NCBI GenBank assembly: GCA_947165365.1
Contig: CAMVAF010000006.1
Coordinates: 1-52,876 of the forward strand
DNA length: 52,876 nucleotides
Direction of reading: 5' to 3'
DNA from: an uncultured Clostridia bacterium
Lineage (GTDB): Bacteria > Bacillota_I > Bacilli_A > RF39 > UBA660
Numbering within the stretch: the first letter of the stretch is position 1; each line of letters begins with the position of its first letter. Below are positions 42,287 to 50,865 of the stretch, in pieces. The notes beneath the pieces were generated by a model. That model ran no database searches and was not told the origin of the DNA. It was given only the letters and a program-made list of their open reading frames with translations. The position numbers were made by a program, and so were the translations under genes.

Positions 42287-43460
42287 AAAACAAATAATAG
42301 GAATTGTTATTCTAATAGTTTTAGTACTTCTAATTATTGGATATAAAAACTTTGGTAAAGAAGTATTAAATAGTAATTTAACAACTATTTATGTAGCAAC
42401 TGGTGGTGGAAAAGAAGATTTCCTAAAGGACGAAGAAGTCTTAGAAATATTAAGAAAAGAATATAAATTAAATGTTGTATTTGATACTTGGAGTAATAGT
42501 AAGACAGTAAGTAAGCCATTAATTAGAGAAACTATTGGTCTTGGAAATAGTGATATCATTTCAAGAATGGAAAATGGGGAAAAATTTACTATTAATTCAG
42601 AAGGTGTAACTAAGTATGATGCCTTGTTTACTTCAGATATTAGATATTATGATTATTATAAACAAAAACCAACTGGTGAAGAAGCTGAAAGATATACTGT
42701 TTTAGGTGGAGGTTTAACTCTTAATACACCAATTGTTTTCTACAGTTGGGATAAAATAGTTGATGCTTTAATTAAAAATAATCTAGCAAAAGAAGCAAAT
42801 GGTATATATTATGTTACTGATATGGAAAAACTAGTTAGTTATATCCTAAATGGAAAAAAATGGAGTGAGTTAGGTGTCTCAGATGATATTTATGGAAATG
42901 TAAGTATTTCATCAATTGACCCTGTTAAATCAAGTCCAGGTGCAACATACTATGGATTACTTCTAGGAATACTTTCCAAAGGTGAAATAACGGAAGCTAA
43001 TGTAAAAACCAACATGCCAAAGTTAAAAGATTTATATATTAAATCAGGTAATATGCGTTTTACTCCCGCTGATTTATTCCAAGAATATTTAAGAGCAGGT
43101 ATGGGAACTCAAAAAATAATCGTTGATTATGAAAAGAGTATTATTGATTTTTCTAACTCTAATAAAAAGGGTTTTGATAGTATAAAGGATCGAATAAGAA
43201 TTCTTTATCCAAAACCAACATCATGGAATAATCACTGTTATATGTATTTTACCGAAAATGGTGAAATATTAAATAAAGCTTTTGAAGAAAATGAAAGAAT
43301 TCAACAAATAGCTTGGGAAAAATATGGATTTAGAACAGGTGTTACAGGCGGAAAATACGATGTATCAAAAATAGGTATTCCTGTACCACAAGAAATTACA
43401 AGTACCATTTCTGGTCTTAAAATGAGTGAATATAATGCTTTAATAGATGGTCTTAAATAG
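42279..43460 (+). CDS. Membrane-anchored extracellular solute-binding protein
   Basis: A 393-residue protein with an N-terminal membrane helix (about 4-22) but no lipobox Cys, then a type II periplasmic-binding fold: TTIYVATGGGKEDFLKDEEV, KYDALFTSDIRYYDYYK, PGATYYGLLLGILSKG. It resembles the N-terminal half of the VWA fusion two genes upstream, so the two are probably paralogues. GTG at 42267 is possible, but GGTGAT before ATG at 42279 favours the latter. It overlaps xpaC by 8 bases. No ABC permease or ATPase is nearby, so it is not an ordinary transporter component. Confidence 0.8.
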   Translation: MNKKQIIGIVILIVLVLLIIGYKNFGKEVLNSNLTTIYVATGGGKEDFLKDEEVLEILRKEYKLNVVFDTWSNSKTVSKPLIRETIGLGNSDIISRMENGEKFTINSEGVTKYDALFTSDIRYYDYYKQKPTGEEAERYTVLGGGLTLNTPIVFYSWDKIVDALIKNNLAKEANGIYYVTDMEKLVSYILNGKKWSELGVSDDIYGNVSISSIDPVKSSPGATYYGLLLGILSKGEITEANVKTNMPKLKDLYIKSGNMRFTPADLFQEYLRAGMGTQKIIVDYEKSIIDFSNSNKKGFDSIKDRIRILYPKPTSWNNHCYMYFTENGEILNKAFEENERIQQIAWEKYGFRTGVTGGKYDVSKIGIPVPQEITSTISGLKMSEYNALIDGLK

Positions 43461-43469
43461 GAGGAGAAT

Positions 43470-44621
43470 ATGGAATTAAAATTAGAAAAGACAAGTTTTA
43501 AAGAGGATGAAGAGGTTGAAAAATTAGTTAATAGTGGAAAAAAGGTTGATGAAGCAAAAGTTGAAAAAACCCTAAATTATGATGCATTAACTAAAGAAGA
43601 AAAAGAGGCTATTGATAAATTTAATAGTGAAATTGATGTGTTTGACGGAACTCAAATATTACAGTTTGGTGCTCCTGCACAAGAAAAGATATCAAAGTTT
43701 TCTGATAGCATTCTAGAAAATGTTAGAACAAAAGATACTGGTGAAGTAGGGGATTTACTTGCAAATTTAGTTGCTGAAATCAAGTCATTTGATAATGCCA
43801 TCAATGATAATGCTAAAACTAATATTTTAGAAAGATTATTTTCATCTGCTAAAAAAGAATTTGACAAGTTAGTTGCCAAATATAATAAGATAGAGGGTAA
43901 TATCACTACTATTGAAAAAGGTTTAGAAAAAGACAAATTACAAATGTTGAAAGATATTAATTTATATGATGGTATGTATGATAAAAATCTTGAATATTTC
44001 AAAGAAATATCTTTATATATTATTGCTGGTGAAAGAAAAATTAAAGAATTAAAAGAAAAAGAATTACCAAAATTACAAAAGATTGCTGAAAAATCAGGAG
44101 AACAATTAGATATTCAAAAAGTACAAGATATGGAAGCAATTATTGATAGATTAGAAAAGAAAATCTATGATCTTAAAACAACAAGAATGATTTCTATTCA
44201 AATGGCACCACAAATTAGATTATTACAAAACAATGATGCCTTACTTGTTGAAAAAATTCAAAGTTCTATTATGAATACTATTCCACTATGGAAAAATCAA
44301 ATGGTTCTTGCTTTAGGTATTAATAATGCAAATAAAGCTTTAAAACATCAACAAGCAGTATCAAAATTAACTAATGATATGTTGAAGAAAAATAGTGAAA
44401 CTTTAAAACAAGGTTCAATTAAGATTGCTGAAGAATCAGAAAAAGCTATTGTTGATATTGAAACTATTCGCAAAACTAATAGTGATATTATTGAAACAAT
44501 AGATAAGGTAATTGAAATTCATGAAAATGGTAGAATTAAACGTCAAGAATCTGAAAAAGAACTTGAAAGCATGGAACAAGAACTTAAAGATAAATTATTA
44601 AAAATAAATTTAAAAAAATAA
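43470..44621 (+). CDS. telA: TelA-family toxic anion resistance protein
   Basis: A 383-residue, nearly all-helical cytosolic protein of the TelA/YceH family. Conserved blocks include ILQFGAPAQEKISKFSDSIL near residue 55, ELPKLQ in mid-protein, ISIQMAPQIRLLQNNDALL near 245, and PLWKNQMVLALGI. Linked to tellurite and antimicrobial stress phenotypes, mechanism unsettled. Last gene of the operon; SD AGGAGG and a strong terminator. Confidence 0.9.
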   Translation: MELKLEKTSFKEDEEVEKLVNSGKKVDEAKVEKTLNYDALTKEEKEAIDKFNSEIDVFDGTQILQFGAPAQEKISKFSDSILENVRTKDTGEVGDLLANLVAEIKSFDNAINDNAKTNILERLFSSAKKEFDKLVAKYNKIEGNITTIEKGLEKDKLQMLKDINLYDGMYDKNLEYFKEISLYIIAGERKIKELKEKELPKLQKIAEKSGEQLDIQKVQDMEAIIDRLEKKIYDLKTTRMISIQMAPQIRLLQNNDALLVEKIQSSIMNTIPLWKNQMVLALGINNANKALKHQQAVSKLTNDMLKKNSETLKQGSIKIAEESEKAIVDIETIRKTNSDIIETIDKVIEIHENGRIKRQESEKELESMEQELKDKLLKINLKK

Positions 44622-44623
44622 TA

Positions 44624-44660
44624 TATAATCTCGATTGATTTATTTCAATCGAGATTATTT
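44624..44660. terminator. Convergent terminator between telA and the minus-strand operon
   Basis: AATCTCGATTGA (44627-44638) with its complement (44645-44656), extended two pairs outward; T-rich on the plus side and A-rich upstream, so it can serve both strands. Confidence 0.85.
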
Positions 44661-44680
44661 TAAAAAAGAATAGAAATATT

Positions 44681-44932
44681 TTATTCTTCAAAATCGATTC
44701 TTTTTTTAGTATTAAATTGTACTAGACCACCTGTATATACACCAACTAATACTGCACCAGAAGCACTAAAGAAATGTGTTACAAAGTAAAGTATTAGTTT
44801 TTTTACATCTCCGCCATAACCCGTTATACTAAGAAATCCAATACCAATATTATTACACAAAACAAGTATTATTCCCAGTATTGCCAACCTAGAATATTTT
44901 TTCCCGTTTGGAGTTTTATTATATTCTTTCAC
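44681..44932 (-). CDS. Small two-helix membrane protein, last gene of the minus-strand operon
   Basis: An 83-residue protein with two membrane segments (about 17-37 and 45-70) and Lys-rich ends. It starts with GTG overlapping the TAG of the previous gene (TAGTG). No family recognised. As the only integral membrane protein of the operon it could anchor or export the others (inference). Confidence 0.6.
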   Translation of the reverse strand: MKEYNKTPNGKKYSRLAILGIILVLCNNIGIGFLSITGYGGDVKKLILYFVTHFFSASGAVLVGVYTGGLVQFNTKKRIDFEE

Positions 44933-45915
44933 TATTTATTCTCCTTAATCATTTTAGCACCTAGAGATATATCTAAAGCAGCATCATTCAATCTACCTGA
45001 AATATCTATGCCAATATCATCATATATAATTTTTAAAATTTCACCCTCTGAATGGCTTTTTAATGGATTTTGGCGATTTTTATTGTAATAACTATTTCCA
45101 TATCTTAAAATAGACATATAAATATTTGTAGCTTCCTGTTCATCAGTTATACCATACTTATATAAAAGATAATTAGTATATTCAGTTAAACTATATTTAT
45201 CATCTACAAATATGTCACCTGCTTTAAAAGCAGTATCTCTATCAAAATCAAATTTATATGGATCAGTTGTTACTGAAGCATCATTTGGTTCTTGTGTAGT
45301 ATTTTGAGTACTTGTAGAAGTATCAGGTGTGGTGTATGTACCACCTCCACCTCCACCTCCACCAGATGAGTTATTATAAGATCCATCATAAGGTGTTTTT
45401 TTATCACCAGAACTATCTGATTTATCAGTAACGGTATCAGTAGTATCTTTTTTATCACCAGAATCATCTGATTTATCAGTAACGGTATCAGTAGTATCTT
45501 TTTTATCACTAGAACCATCTGATTTATCAGTAACGGTATCAGTAGTATCTTTTTTATCACCAGAACCATCTGATTTATCAGTAACAGTACCAGTAGTATC
45601 CTCAGCCTTATCGCCATGTTCATCTTGAGATAAATCATAAACTGTTTCTAATCTATCAGTTCCACTTTGATCTAAAGTCATAAAATCTTGCTCAGCACCA
45701 GAAACCTGACCTAATATAGTGGTAATTTCGGATTGGATAGTATCAATAAAGGATTTTATAGTACCAATATGTCCATTATCAAAACCTAATTCTTCAAGAA
45801 TCTGACAGTCATTAACTGAGTCTTTACAATCAACAAGAAATGTGTATGTACTTTGCATTTCACCTTTGAATTGGCTAGAAACGCCTTCTTCCATCTTTAC
45901 CGTCGTCTTTATCAT
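44932..45915 (-). CDS. Secreted-type protein with 17-residue tandem repeats
   Basis: A 327-residue protein without a cleavable signal. The N-terminus (about 1-95) is helical, with one Cys pair (LVDCKDSVNDCQ) and the segment SFIDTIQSEITTILGQVSG. Then come four 17-residue repeats (DTTDTVTDKSDGSGDKK type, encoded by 51-bp units), a stretch of eight Gly, a Thr-rich linker, and a compact C-terminal domain (about 215-325: YSLTEYTNYLLYKYGITDEQ). A helical head, long disordered linker and C-terminal domain resemble type VII secretion-dependent effectors. Function unknown. Overlaps the preceding gene by four bases. Confidence 0.6.
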   Translation of the reverse strand: MIKTTVKMEEGVSSQFKGEMQSTYTFLVDCKDSVNDCQILEELGFDNGHIGTIKSFIDTIQSEITTILGQVSGAEQDFMTLDQSGTDRLETVYDLSQDEHGDKAEDTTGTVTDKSDGSGDKKDTTDTVTDKSDGSSDKKDTTDTVTDKSDDSGDKKDTTDTVTDKSDSSGDKKTPYDGSYNNSSGGGGGGGGTYTTPDTSTSTQNTTQEPNDASVTTDPYKFDFDRDTAFKAGDIFVDDKYSLTEYTNYLLYKYGITDEQEATNIYMSILRYGNSYYNKNRQNPLKSHSEGEILKIIYDDIGIDISGRLNDAALDISLGAKMIKENK

Positions 45916-46298
45916 GTCACATCACCTTCCAAACTCAATCTTCGTCGTTCTGCAGCGATTTGAGCTTCAACACTTGCAATTTCATCAATTGTAGCATTAT
46001 ACAAATCAATTGTATCTTTCAACATCTTAAGATCAGGATACAATACTCCAAAAACTATTTTTGTTTTATTTACTAGGTAAACAGATTCTCTATAAATAAC
46101 ATCAGAACATGCTGAATCCACTTTATCGACGTTATTACATATTTCTTCTTTGCAATTTCCCTCCCAATATAAAGCTCTTACATTTTTACCAGTAGGTTGA
46201 TAAGAATTAACTTCACTTACAGAAGTCTGTCCATGAGAACTTATAATATTAAAGTATCTTAAAAATTCTCCATCAAATTTTTTTTTGGCATAACCCAT
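45912..46298 (-). CDS. Small helical protein of unknown function
   Basis: A 128-residue protein, no signal peptide. The N-terminal third is polar (RYFNIISSHGQTSVSEVNS, then LYWEGNCKEEICNNVDKVDSAC, three Cys). The rest is a long helix ending in ASVEAQIAAERRR. Start overlaps the stop of the previous gene by one base. I do not recognise the family; size and helicity suit a partner of the WXG100-like proteins next to it. Confidence 0.55.
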   Translation of the reverse strand: MGYAKKKFDGEFLRYFNIISSHGQTSVSEVNSYQPTGKNVRALYWEGNCKEEICNNVDKVDSACSDVIYRESVYLVNKTKIVFGVLYPDLKMLKDTIDLYNATIDEIASVEAQIAAERRRLSLEGDVT

Positions 46299-46603
46299 TA
46301 TTTTCCTCCTGAAACTGACTTATTAATTGTTGAATAACAATTATTATATATTTGACAAGACTCCTCTAATTTTGAGATAAGCACATTAATTGTTTGTACT
46401 CTTGCATCAATCTTATTAACCAATAAATTATTATTTTTTATGCTAGCGTCATAAGTTTTACCACTTAATTGACTTTCAATAAGTTCATCACGTGTTTTTT
46501 TAATTCTACTAGCTAAATCAACTAATTTTTCTTTTTGATCTTTAAGTAACTGTAATTCTTTTTCTATATTAAAAATTTTAACATTAATTGTATTTGTTTG
46601 CAT
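46298..46603 (-). CDS. WXG100-sized helical protein B
   Basis: A 101-residue, cytosolic, almost purely helical protein (VKIFNIEKELQLLKDQKEK, then KIDARVQTINVLISKLEE) with a break around SGKTYDASIKNN: the helix-turn-helix layout and length of WXG100/LXG-partner proteins. No WxG is seen. GGAGG nine bases before ATG at 46603 sets the start; the frame continues upstream to 46645 inside the previous gene. It overlaps that gene by 20 bases. Confidence 0.6.
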   Translation of the reverse strand: MQTNTINVKIFNIEKELQLLKDQKEKLVDLASRIKKTRDELIESQLSGKTYDASIKNNNLLVNKIDARVQTINVLISKLEESCQIYNNCYSTINKSVSGGK

Positions 46604-46910
46604 ACTTGTCAACCTCCGAATCATATATAGCATTGTTTTTAGCATAATCTAAGTCCGTTTGTTTAAAATCATCGTTAATACCTAAAATTGTGTTGCCATA
46701 TCTTTGAATTCTATTTACATCGTTTTGAACATCATTTACAAAATTATTAAACATAACATCATAAATTTCTCCATTTGTTGATAACCAATTATCATGAATA
46801 TTTTTTTGTCTTTCTTTTAAATTTGTTAAAATATCATTTAACTCACTTGAATATTTTAAATAATCATTTCCATTTTTTTCTAAAACATTAAAATCAATAT
46901 GTACTCTCAT
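46584..46910 (-). CDS. WXG100-like protein A
   Basis: A 108-residue helical protein with one Trp near the middle (KNIHDNWLSTNGEIYDVMFN) between two long helices. This is the WXG100 (ESAT-6-like) layout with WLS in place of WxG. The C-terminus has several Tyr (AIYDSEVDKYANKYN) but no exact YxxxD/E signal. ATG at 46910 follows AGGAGG closely; the frame also extends to 46946 in the preceding gene. Likely a secreted or secretion-partner protein; the assignment is by layout. Confidence 0.6.
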   Translation of the reverse strand: MRVHIDFNVLEKNGNDYLKYSSELNDILTNLKERQKNIHDNWLSTNGEIYDVMFNNFVNDVQNDVNRIQRYGNTILGINDDFKQTDLDYAKNNAIYDSEVDKYANKYN

Positions 46911-46920
46911 ATTTCCTCCT

Positions 46921-48030
46921 CTATATATTATCCCAATCAGTAACAACTTGTTGACTATATCCTAACATATCTTTACTTTGATAACCTTTTCTATCGCCAT
47001 CATGATGGTAACAAACAGTTCCCTGGATATTTTGAGAACCTGGTTTTTGTCCTGCTTGAAGTATTATCGGAATTACATCACTATCGACATGACCTACAAC
47101 ATTATAAGTACCTGGATAATCTCTTTGTGGACCATCTCCAACAACAGCAACATTTTTAGTTTTATTTTCATTAAGCCACGTTCCATTACTTTTATTTTCT
47201 TGTGTATTAGCATATTTTTGCCAATCACCTTCCATATAAATGGTTCCAAAATCATTTCCTGTAGATTTCTTTCTTCCACAACTAAACGATAATCTTGTAA
47301 ATTCCGTAACAACCTGACCACGTTGTAATTTCTTTTGAGGAGTTACATTCATTTTTATTACTGCACCTGACTCTGTAACAATCTTCATTTTATTAGCAAT
47401 TACCATTCCATTAACAGTAGTTATTAAAGTATCATTATCACCAAGATGACCATCATCACAAACAATTTCAGAATTTTTAGTTGTTTCTAATGAATACATT
47501 TTTCCTTGATCTGTTTTACCTATAACCTTATAATCTCTTGTACATCCTTTTTTATTTGACGAATCATATTGATATAAATCACCATTAAATGTTAATATAG
47601 CCATTTGATCATTTGATAAATGATTTTTAAGTTCTTTACTTAAAACTTTTCTATCTTTTTTATTTAGTCCACTTGATATAACATATAAAGCATCTGTTTT
47701 ACTAGATGTATAAATACTTACTTGTTTACCATTTATATCGATAGTCTCTTTTAATTTTAAATCACTATATGTTACAGAATAATCAATAACTAAATCACTA
47801 GATCTAACTTTAGGTACATTTTTTAATTGATTTTCATATTTTGATAAATCAACAGCACCTTTTGCAAGGATTGTCTCAAATACATTGCTATCATAACTTA
47901 TAGTATCATCCTTTAAAGCATCAACAACAGAATTTATCTCATCAGTAAGTTCTGCTATCTCCCCGTCATAAACAGCTATATTATTATTTAATACTTCTAA
48001 TTGATTTAATAATTCACTAAGTTTTGACAT
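46921..48030 (-). CDS. Large helical-headed protein, possible type VII-type substrate
   Basis: A 369-residue protein, first gene of the minus-strand operon. No signal peptide. A coiled-coil head (residues 1-45: MSKLSELLNQLEVLNNNIAV) leads to a mixed alpha/beta region, then a beta-rich C-terminal half (VVTEFTRLSFSCGRKKSTGN, VVGHVDSDVIPIILQAG, TVCYHHDGDRKGY) with two Cys. No family recognised. GGAGGAG eight bases before ATG at 48030 is preferred over GTG at 48039. Helical head plus globular tail matches the LXG-type effector plan; activity unknown. Confidence 0.6.
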   Translation of the reverse strand: MSKLSELLNQLEVLNNNIAVYDGEIAELTDEINSVVDALKDDTISYDSNVFETILAKGAVDLSKYENQLKNVPKVRSSDLVIDYSVTYSDLKLKETIDINGKQVSIYTSSKTDALYVISSGLNKKDRKVLSKELKNHLSNDQMAILTFNGDLYQYDSSNKKGCTRDYKVIGKTDQGKMYSLETTKNSEIVCDDGHLGDNDTLITTVNGMVIANKMKIVTESGAVIKMNVTPQKKLQRGQVVTEFTRLSFSCGRKKSTGNDFGTIYMEGDWQKYANTQENKSNGTWLNENKTKNVAVVGDGPQRDYPGTYNVVGHVDSDVIPIILQAGQKPGSQNIQGTVCYHHDGDRKGYQSKDMLGYSQQVVTDWDNI

Positions 48031-48059
48031 TGCATCCACTCCTCCACTATCATATAAAA

Positions 48060-48088
48060 ATTATATCAATTTTTGATATATTAATCAA
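48060..48088 (-). promoter_or_regulatory. Promoter and palindromic operator of the minus-strand operon
   Basis: Minus strand: TTGATT (48088-48083), 17-base spacer, TATAAT (48065-48060). A perfect inverted repeat, TATATCAA (48062-48069) with TTGATATA (48073-48080), overlaps the spacer and -10 and looks like a repressor site. A second possible promoter, TTGACA with TATAAA, lies further upstream. Confidence 0.65.
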
Positions 48089-48177
48089 TATTTTTTTTAT
48101 CTTTTTATATAAAAAACATTTAAACTGTCAAGCAAGTAGTGATATAAAGTTATTATTTTTACGAATTATTATTTTTA

Positions 48178-48186
48178 TGCTATAAT
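48178..48186 (+). promoter_or_regulatory. Extended -10 promoter of the AAA gene
   Basis: TG-C-TATAAT (TATAAT at 48181-48186), 19 bases before the start codon; divergent from the minus-strand operon. Confidence 0.65.
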
Positions 48187-48204
48187 AAAAAACAAGGAGT
48201 TAAT

Positions 48205-49755
48205 ATGAATAATTTATATTTTAGTGATATTTATAATGATTTTTTTAAAGTGGAAAAACAAGAAATAACTGAAGAAGAAAAAAATAATAGTCAAATTTTA
48301 GAAAATATTGATAATTTATACCTAGATAATGAATCTAAAAATTTATTAAAACAAATTCTTAATTATATGGAAAAATACCATAATAATGAAGAAACTAATT
48401 ATATTAATTTTAATATGATAATAGAAGGCAATAATAAAGAAACTATCACAAACATTGCTAATATTCTTGCAAATAATAATAAAAAGAATAGTTATTTAAC
48501 AAATGATAAAATATATGATTTATCACTTTATAGTTTAAATAACAAAATTAATATTAATGAAATTTATGATAATAATAGCATCATTATTATTAATGATTTA
48601 TCATCTATTACTATGCAAGATGAAAATCAAAGAAAAATGTTTTTCTATAATTTGAAAAATAATTTAAATAAACAAAACATAACTATTTTAAGTGGTGATA
48701 AAGAAACAATAAATAATTTTCTTTTATATGATAATGATTTAAAAAATAAATATTTTAATTTTCATTTATTAGAAGTTATTCCTGATACTCAAGACATATA
48801 TAATGATATATTAAAGAAAATAGATAATCAAAATATTAAAATTAATCTTTTAGATTATATAACAAACACTTACCAAGAAATTAATAATTATCCTGATTAT
48901 CGTGATAAATTAATTAGTTATATTTCCTTTAATAAAACACTTCCACCAGTTAAAGTAGAAAAAACAATGGAAGAAATCTTTCAAGAGCTAAATAGTTTAG
49001 TAGGACTTACTGATATTAAAAAAATTCTTAAAGATTTAGTTAATTTAATAAGTTTTAAAGATAAAAGTAATTTAGATATTAAGAATATCAATTTAAATAT
49101 GTTATTCCTAGGTAATCCAGGAACCGGTAAAACCACTGTTGCCAGAATACTTTCTAGTATTTTGTATAATCTAGGTTATATTAAAGAAAACAAACTTGTT
49201 GAAGTAACTAGTAAAGATTTAGTAGCTGAATATGTTGGTCAAACATCTATTAAAACATATAGTGTGTTAGAAAAAGCCTTTAATGGAGTTTTATTTATAG
49301 ATGAAGCTTATTCATTATCAAGTAAAAACAACTCCTATAATGATGAAGCTATAGCAACCCTTATTAAAACAATGGAAGATAATCGTGATAAATTAGTCGT
49401 TATTTTTGCAGGTTATACTAAAGAAATGCAAGATTTTATTAATTCCAATTCTGGCATTGCATCACGTATTGGATATACTTTAAATTTCAAAGATTATACA
49501 GAAGAAGAATTAATTGAAATCTTTAAAGGTATGATAAGTAAAGCGGGATTTAAAATAACTAAAGAAGCTCTAGATAAAGCAAGAGGATATATTAATGAAT
49601 TTAAAAATAAACCAAATTTTGGTAATGCCAGAATGGTTAGAAATATGTATGAAAAAACTGTATTAGAACATGCATCAAATACTAAAAATTATAAGAGAAA
49701 AGACAAATTAATTACTATCACAGACAAAGATATTACAGTAGAGAATATGATATAA
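48205..49755 (+). CDS. CbxX/EccA/SpoVK-type AAA ATPase with degenerate N-terminal AAA
   Basis: A 516-residue protein. The C-terminal half is a complete CbxX/CfqX-type AAA domain: ELNSLVGLTDIKKIL, Walker A GNPGTGKT (303-310), VEVTSKDLVAEYVGQTSIKT, Walker B GVLFIDEAYSL, and a lid with GNARMVRNMYEKTV. The N-terminal half looks like a decayed second ATPase: MIIEGNNKETITNI where a P-loop should be and SIIIINDLSS as a Walker B relic. EccA of mycobacterial type VII secretion and SpoVK belong to this family. It is divergent from, and shares its intergenic region with, the WXG100-like operon. Confidence 0.85.
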   Translation: MNNLYFSDIYNDFFKVEKQEITEEEKNNSQILENIDNLYLDNESKNLLKQILNYMEKYHNNEETNYINFNMIIEGNNKETITNIANILANNNKKNSYLTNDKIYDLSLYSLNNKININEIYDNNSIIIINDLSSITMQDENQRKMFFYNLKNNLNKQNITILSGDKETINNFLLYDNDLKNKYFNFHLLEVIPDTQDIYNDILKKIDNQNIKINLLDYITNTYQEINNYPDYRDKLISYISFNKTLPPVKVEKTMEEIFQELNSLVGLTDIKKILKDLVNLISFKDKSNLDIKNINLNMLFLGNPGTGKTTVARILSSILYNLGYIKENKLVEVTSKDLVAEYVGQTSIKTYSVLEKAFNGVLFIDEAYSLSSKNNSYNDEAIATLIKTMEDNRDKLVVIFAGYTKEMQDFINSNSGIASRIGYTLNFKDYTEEELIEIFKGMISKAGFKITKEALDKARGYINEFKNKPNFGNARMVRNMYEKTVLEHASNTKNYKRKDKLITITDKDITVENMI

Positions 49756-49756
49756 T

Positions 49757-50674
49757 ATGAGAAAATATATAATAAGTGATATTCATGGTAATGGAAACCT
49801 TTATTATTCCATTATGTCTTATTTAGATAATATCAGTATCAAAGAAGATTTAACCCTTTATATTAATGGTGATTTAATAGATCGTGGTATTGAATCAGGA
49901 GAAATATTATTAGATATCATAAAAAGAATAAAAAATAATAATCCAAGATTTAAAATAATTTATCTAGGTGGTAATCATGAAGATATGATGTATAAATATT
50001 ATAAAGATAAATTAAGAGGTGGGATAAATAACTTTAATCTTTGGTATGAAAATGGTGGTTATGTAACTGATTATGCCCTAGAAGATTTATTAAATGATAA
50101 AGAAATTCAAGAAGTAATAGATTTTATTGGTAACTTAGATTTATATTATAAATTTAATGAAAAAATTAATCATAAAAATATTATTTTAGCACACTCATCT
50201 TGTCCTATTAATCCTAAAGATAAATGTGATATGAAAATAAAAGATAATCAAGATGAAATAAATTATCTTTTATGGTCTAGGAAGAATGATCCTTATATAC
50301 CATATCATATTATTGGAAATGAAAAATATTTTACCATTATAGGACATACACCAAATAATAATCCCTTTGGATTTGTTTATGATAAAGAAGAAAATTTTCT
50401 AAATATTGATGGAGGATCATCAATGTATGTATCTGGTTTATTTTATTATGATCATTACCCATTAATAGAAATAAAAGATAATTATTTAAAAATATTAACT
50501 TTTAATAACAATAATGAAATAATATATGGTAATTACTTTAAAAATAATAAAATAATTCCATATATGAAAGAAGAACTAGATAAAGAAACAAAATATCTAG
50601 ATAAAAATTTTCATCCAAAAAAATTAGTTGAATTAGAAGATGGTATAATAGGTTATCAAGATTGGAAAAAATAA
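49757..50674 (+). CDS. Metallophosphoesterase (PrpE/ApaH-like serine/threonine phosphatase fold)
   Basis: A 305-residue cytosolic phosphoesterase. Metal-site motifs in order: ISDIHGN (residues about 6-12), NGDLIDRG (about 38-45), LGGNHEDM (about 73-80), LAHSSCP, and IIGHTPN. This set is shared by PrpE diadenosine-tetraphosphatases and PP1-like phosphatases. It begins two bases after the AAA gene stop without a clear SD, so it is probably coupled. No terminator is obvious before the repeat at 50699. Confidence 0.85.
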   Translation: MRKYIISDIHGNGNLYYSIMSYLDNISIKEDLTLYINGDLIDRGIESGEILLDIIKRIKNNNPRFKIIYLGGNHEDMMYKYYKDKLRGGINNFNLWYENGGYVTDYALEDLLNDKEIQEVIDFIGNLDLYYKFNEKINHKNIILAHSSCPINPKDKCDMKIKDNQDEINYLLWSRKNDPYIPYHIIGNEKYFTIIGHTPNNNPFGFVYDKEENFLNIDGGSSMYVSGLFYYDHYPLIEIKDNYLKILTFNNNNEIIYGNYFKNNKIIPYMKEELDKETKYLDKNFHPKKLVELEDGIIGYQDWKK

Positions 50675-50698
50675 AAAGAAAGTAAACTATATTTTTAA

Positions 50699-50720
50699 AA
50701 TCAAATAATATGAGTAAAGA
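50699..50720 (+). repeat. TA-array boundary repeat 1 (type A)
   Basis: A 22-base sequence with core AATAATATGAGTAA, identical over all 22 bases to repeat 3 at 52150-52171. It lies between the phosphoesterase gene and the first toxin-antitoxin module. Confidence 0.75.
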
Positions 50721-50812
50721 CTATTCTTATTGGTTATTTATAGTGCATTTTTATTATGATTTTTAATATATATACTTTTATTTAATATGTATATAATAAT
50801 ATTGAAAATATA

Positions 50813-50841
50813 TTGACAATATATTGAATATGTAATATAAT
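50813..50841 (+). promoter_or_regulatory. Promoter and operator of TA module 1
   Basis: TTGACA (50813-50818), 17-base spacer, TATAAT (50836-50841): consensus strength. The perfect palindrome CAATATATTG (50817-50826) overlaps the -35/spacer and is a likely autoregulation site; ATTGAA recurs around it. Confidence 0.8.
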
Positions 50842-50865
50842 TGAATATGCGAGGAGATGATATGT

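Noticed and set aside
45270..45638. 122-codon frame made of repeated LLINQ-type units
   Set aside because: It is the same-strand alternative frame of the 51-bp repeats in the 327-residue protein gene; repeats make all frames look ordered.
44932..45915. CRISPR array (51-bp repeats)
   Set aside because: The repeats are contiguous, in frame, without unique spacers, and encode an acidic linker.
46978..47292. 104-codon plus-strand frame
   Set aside because: Lies wholly opposite the 369-residue gene, with no SD and no recognisable product.
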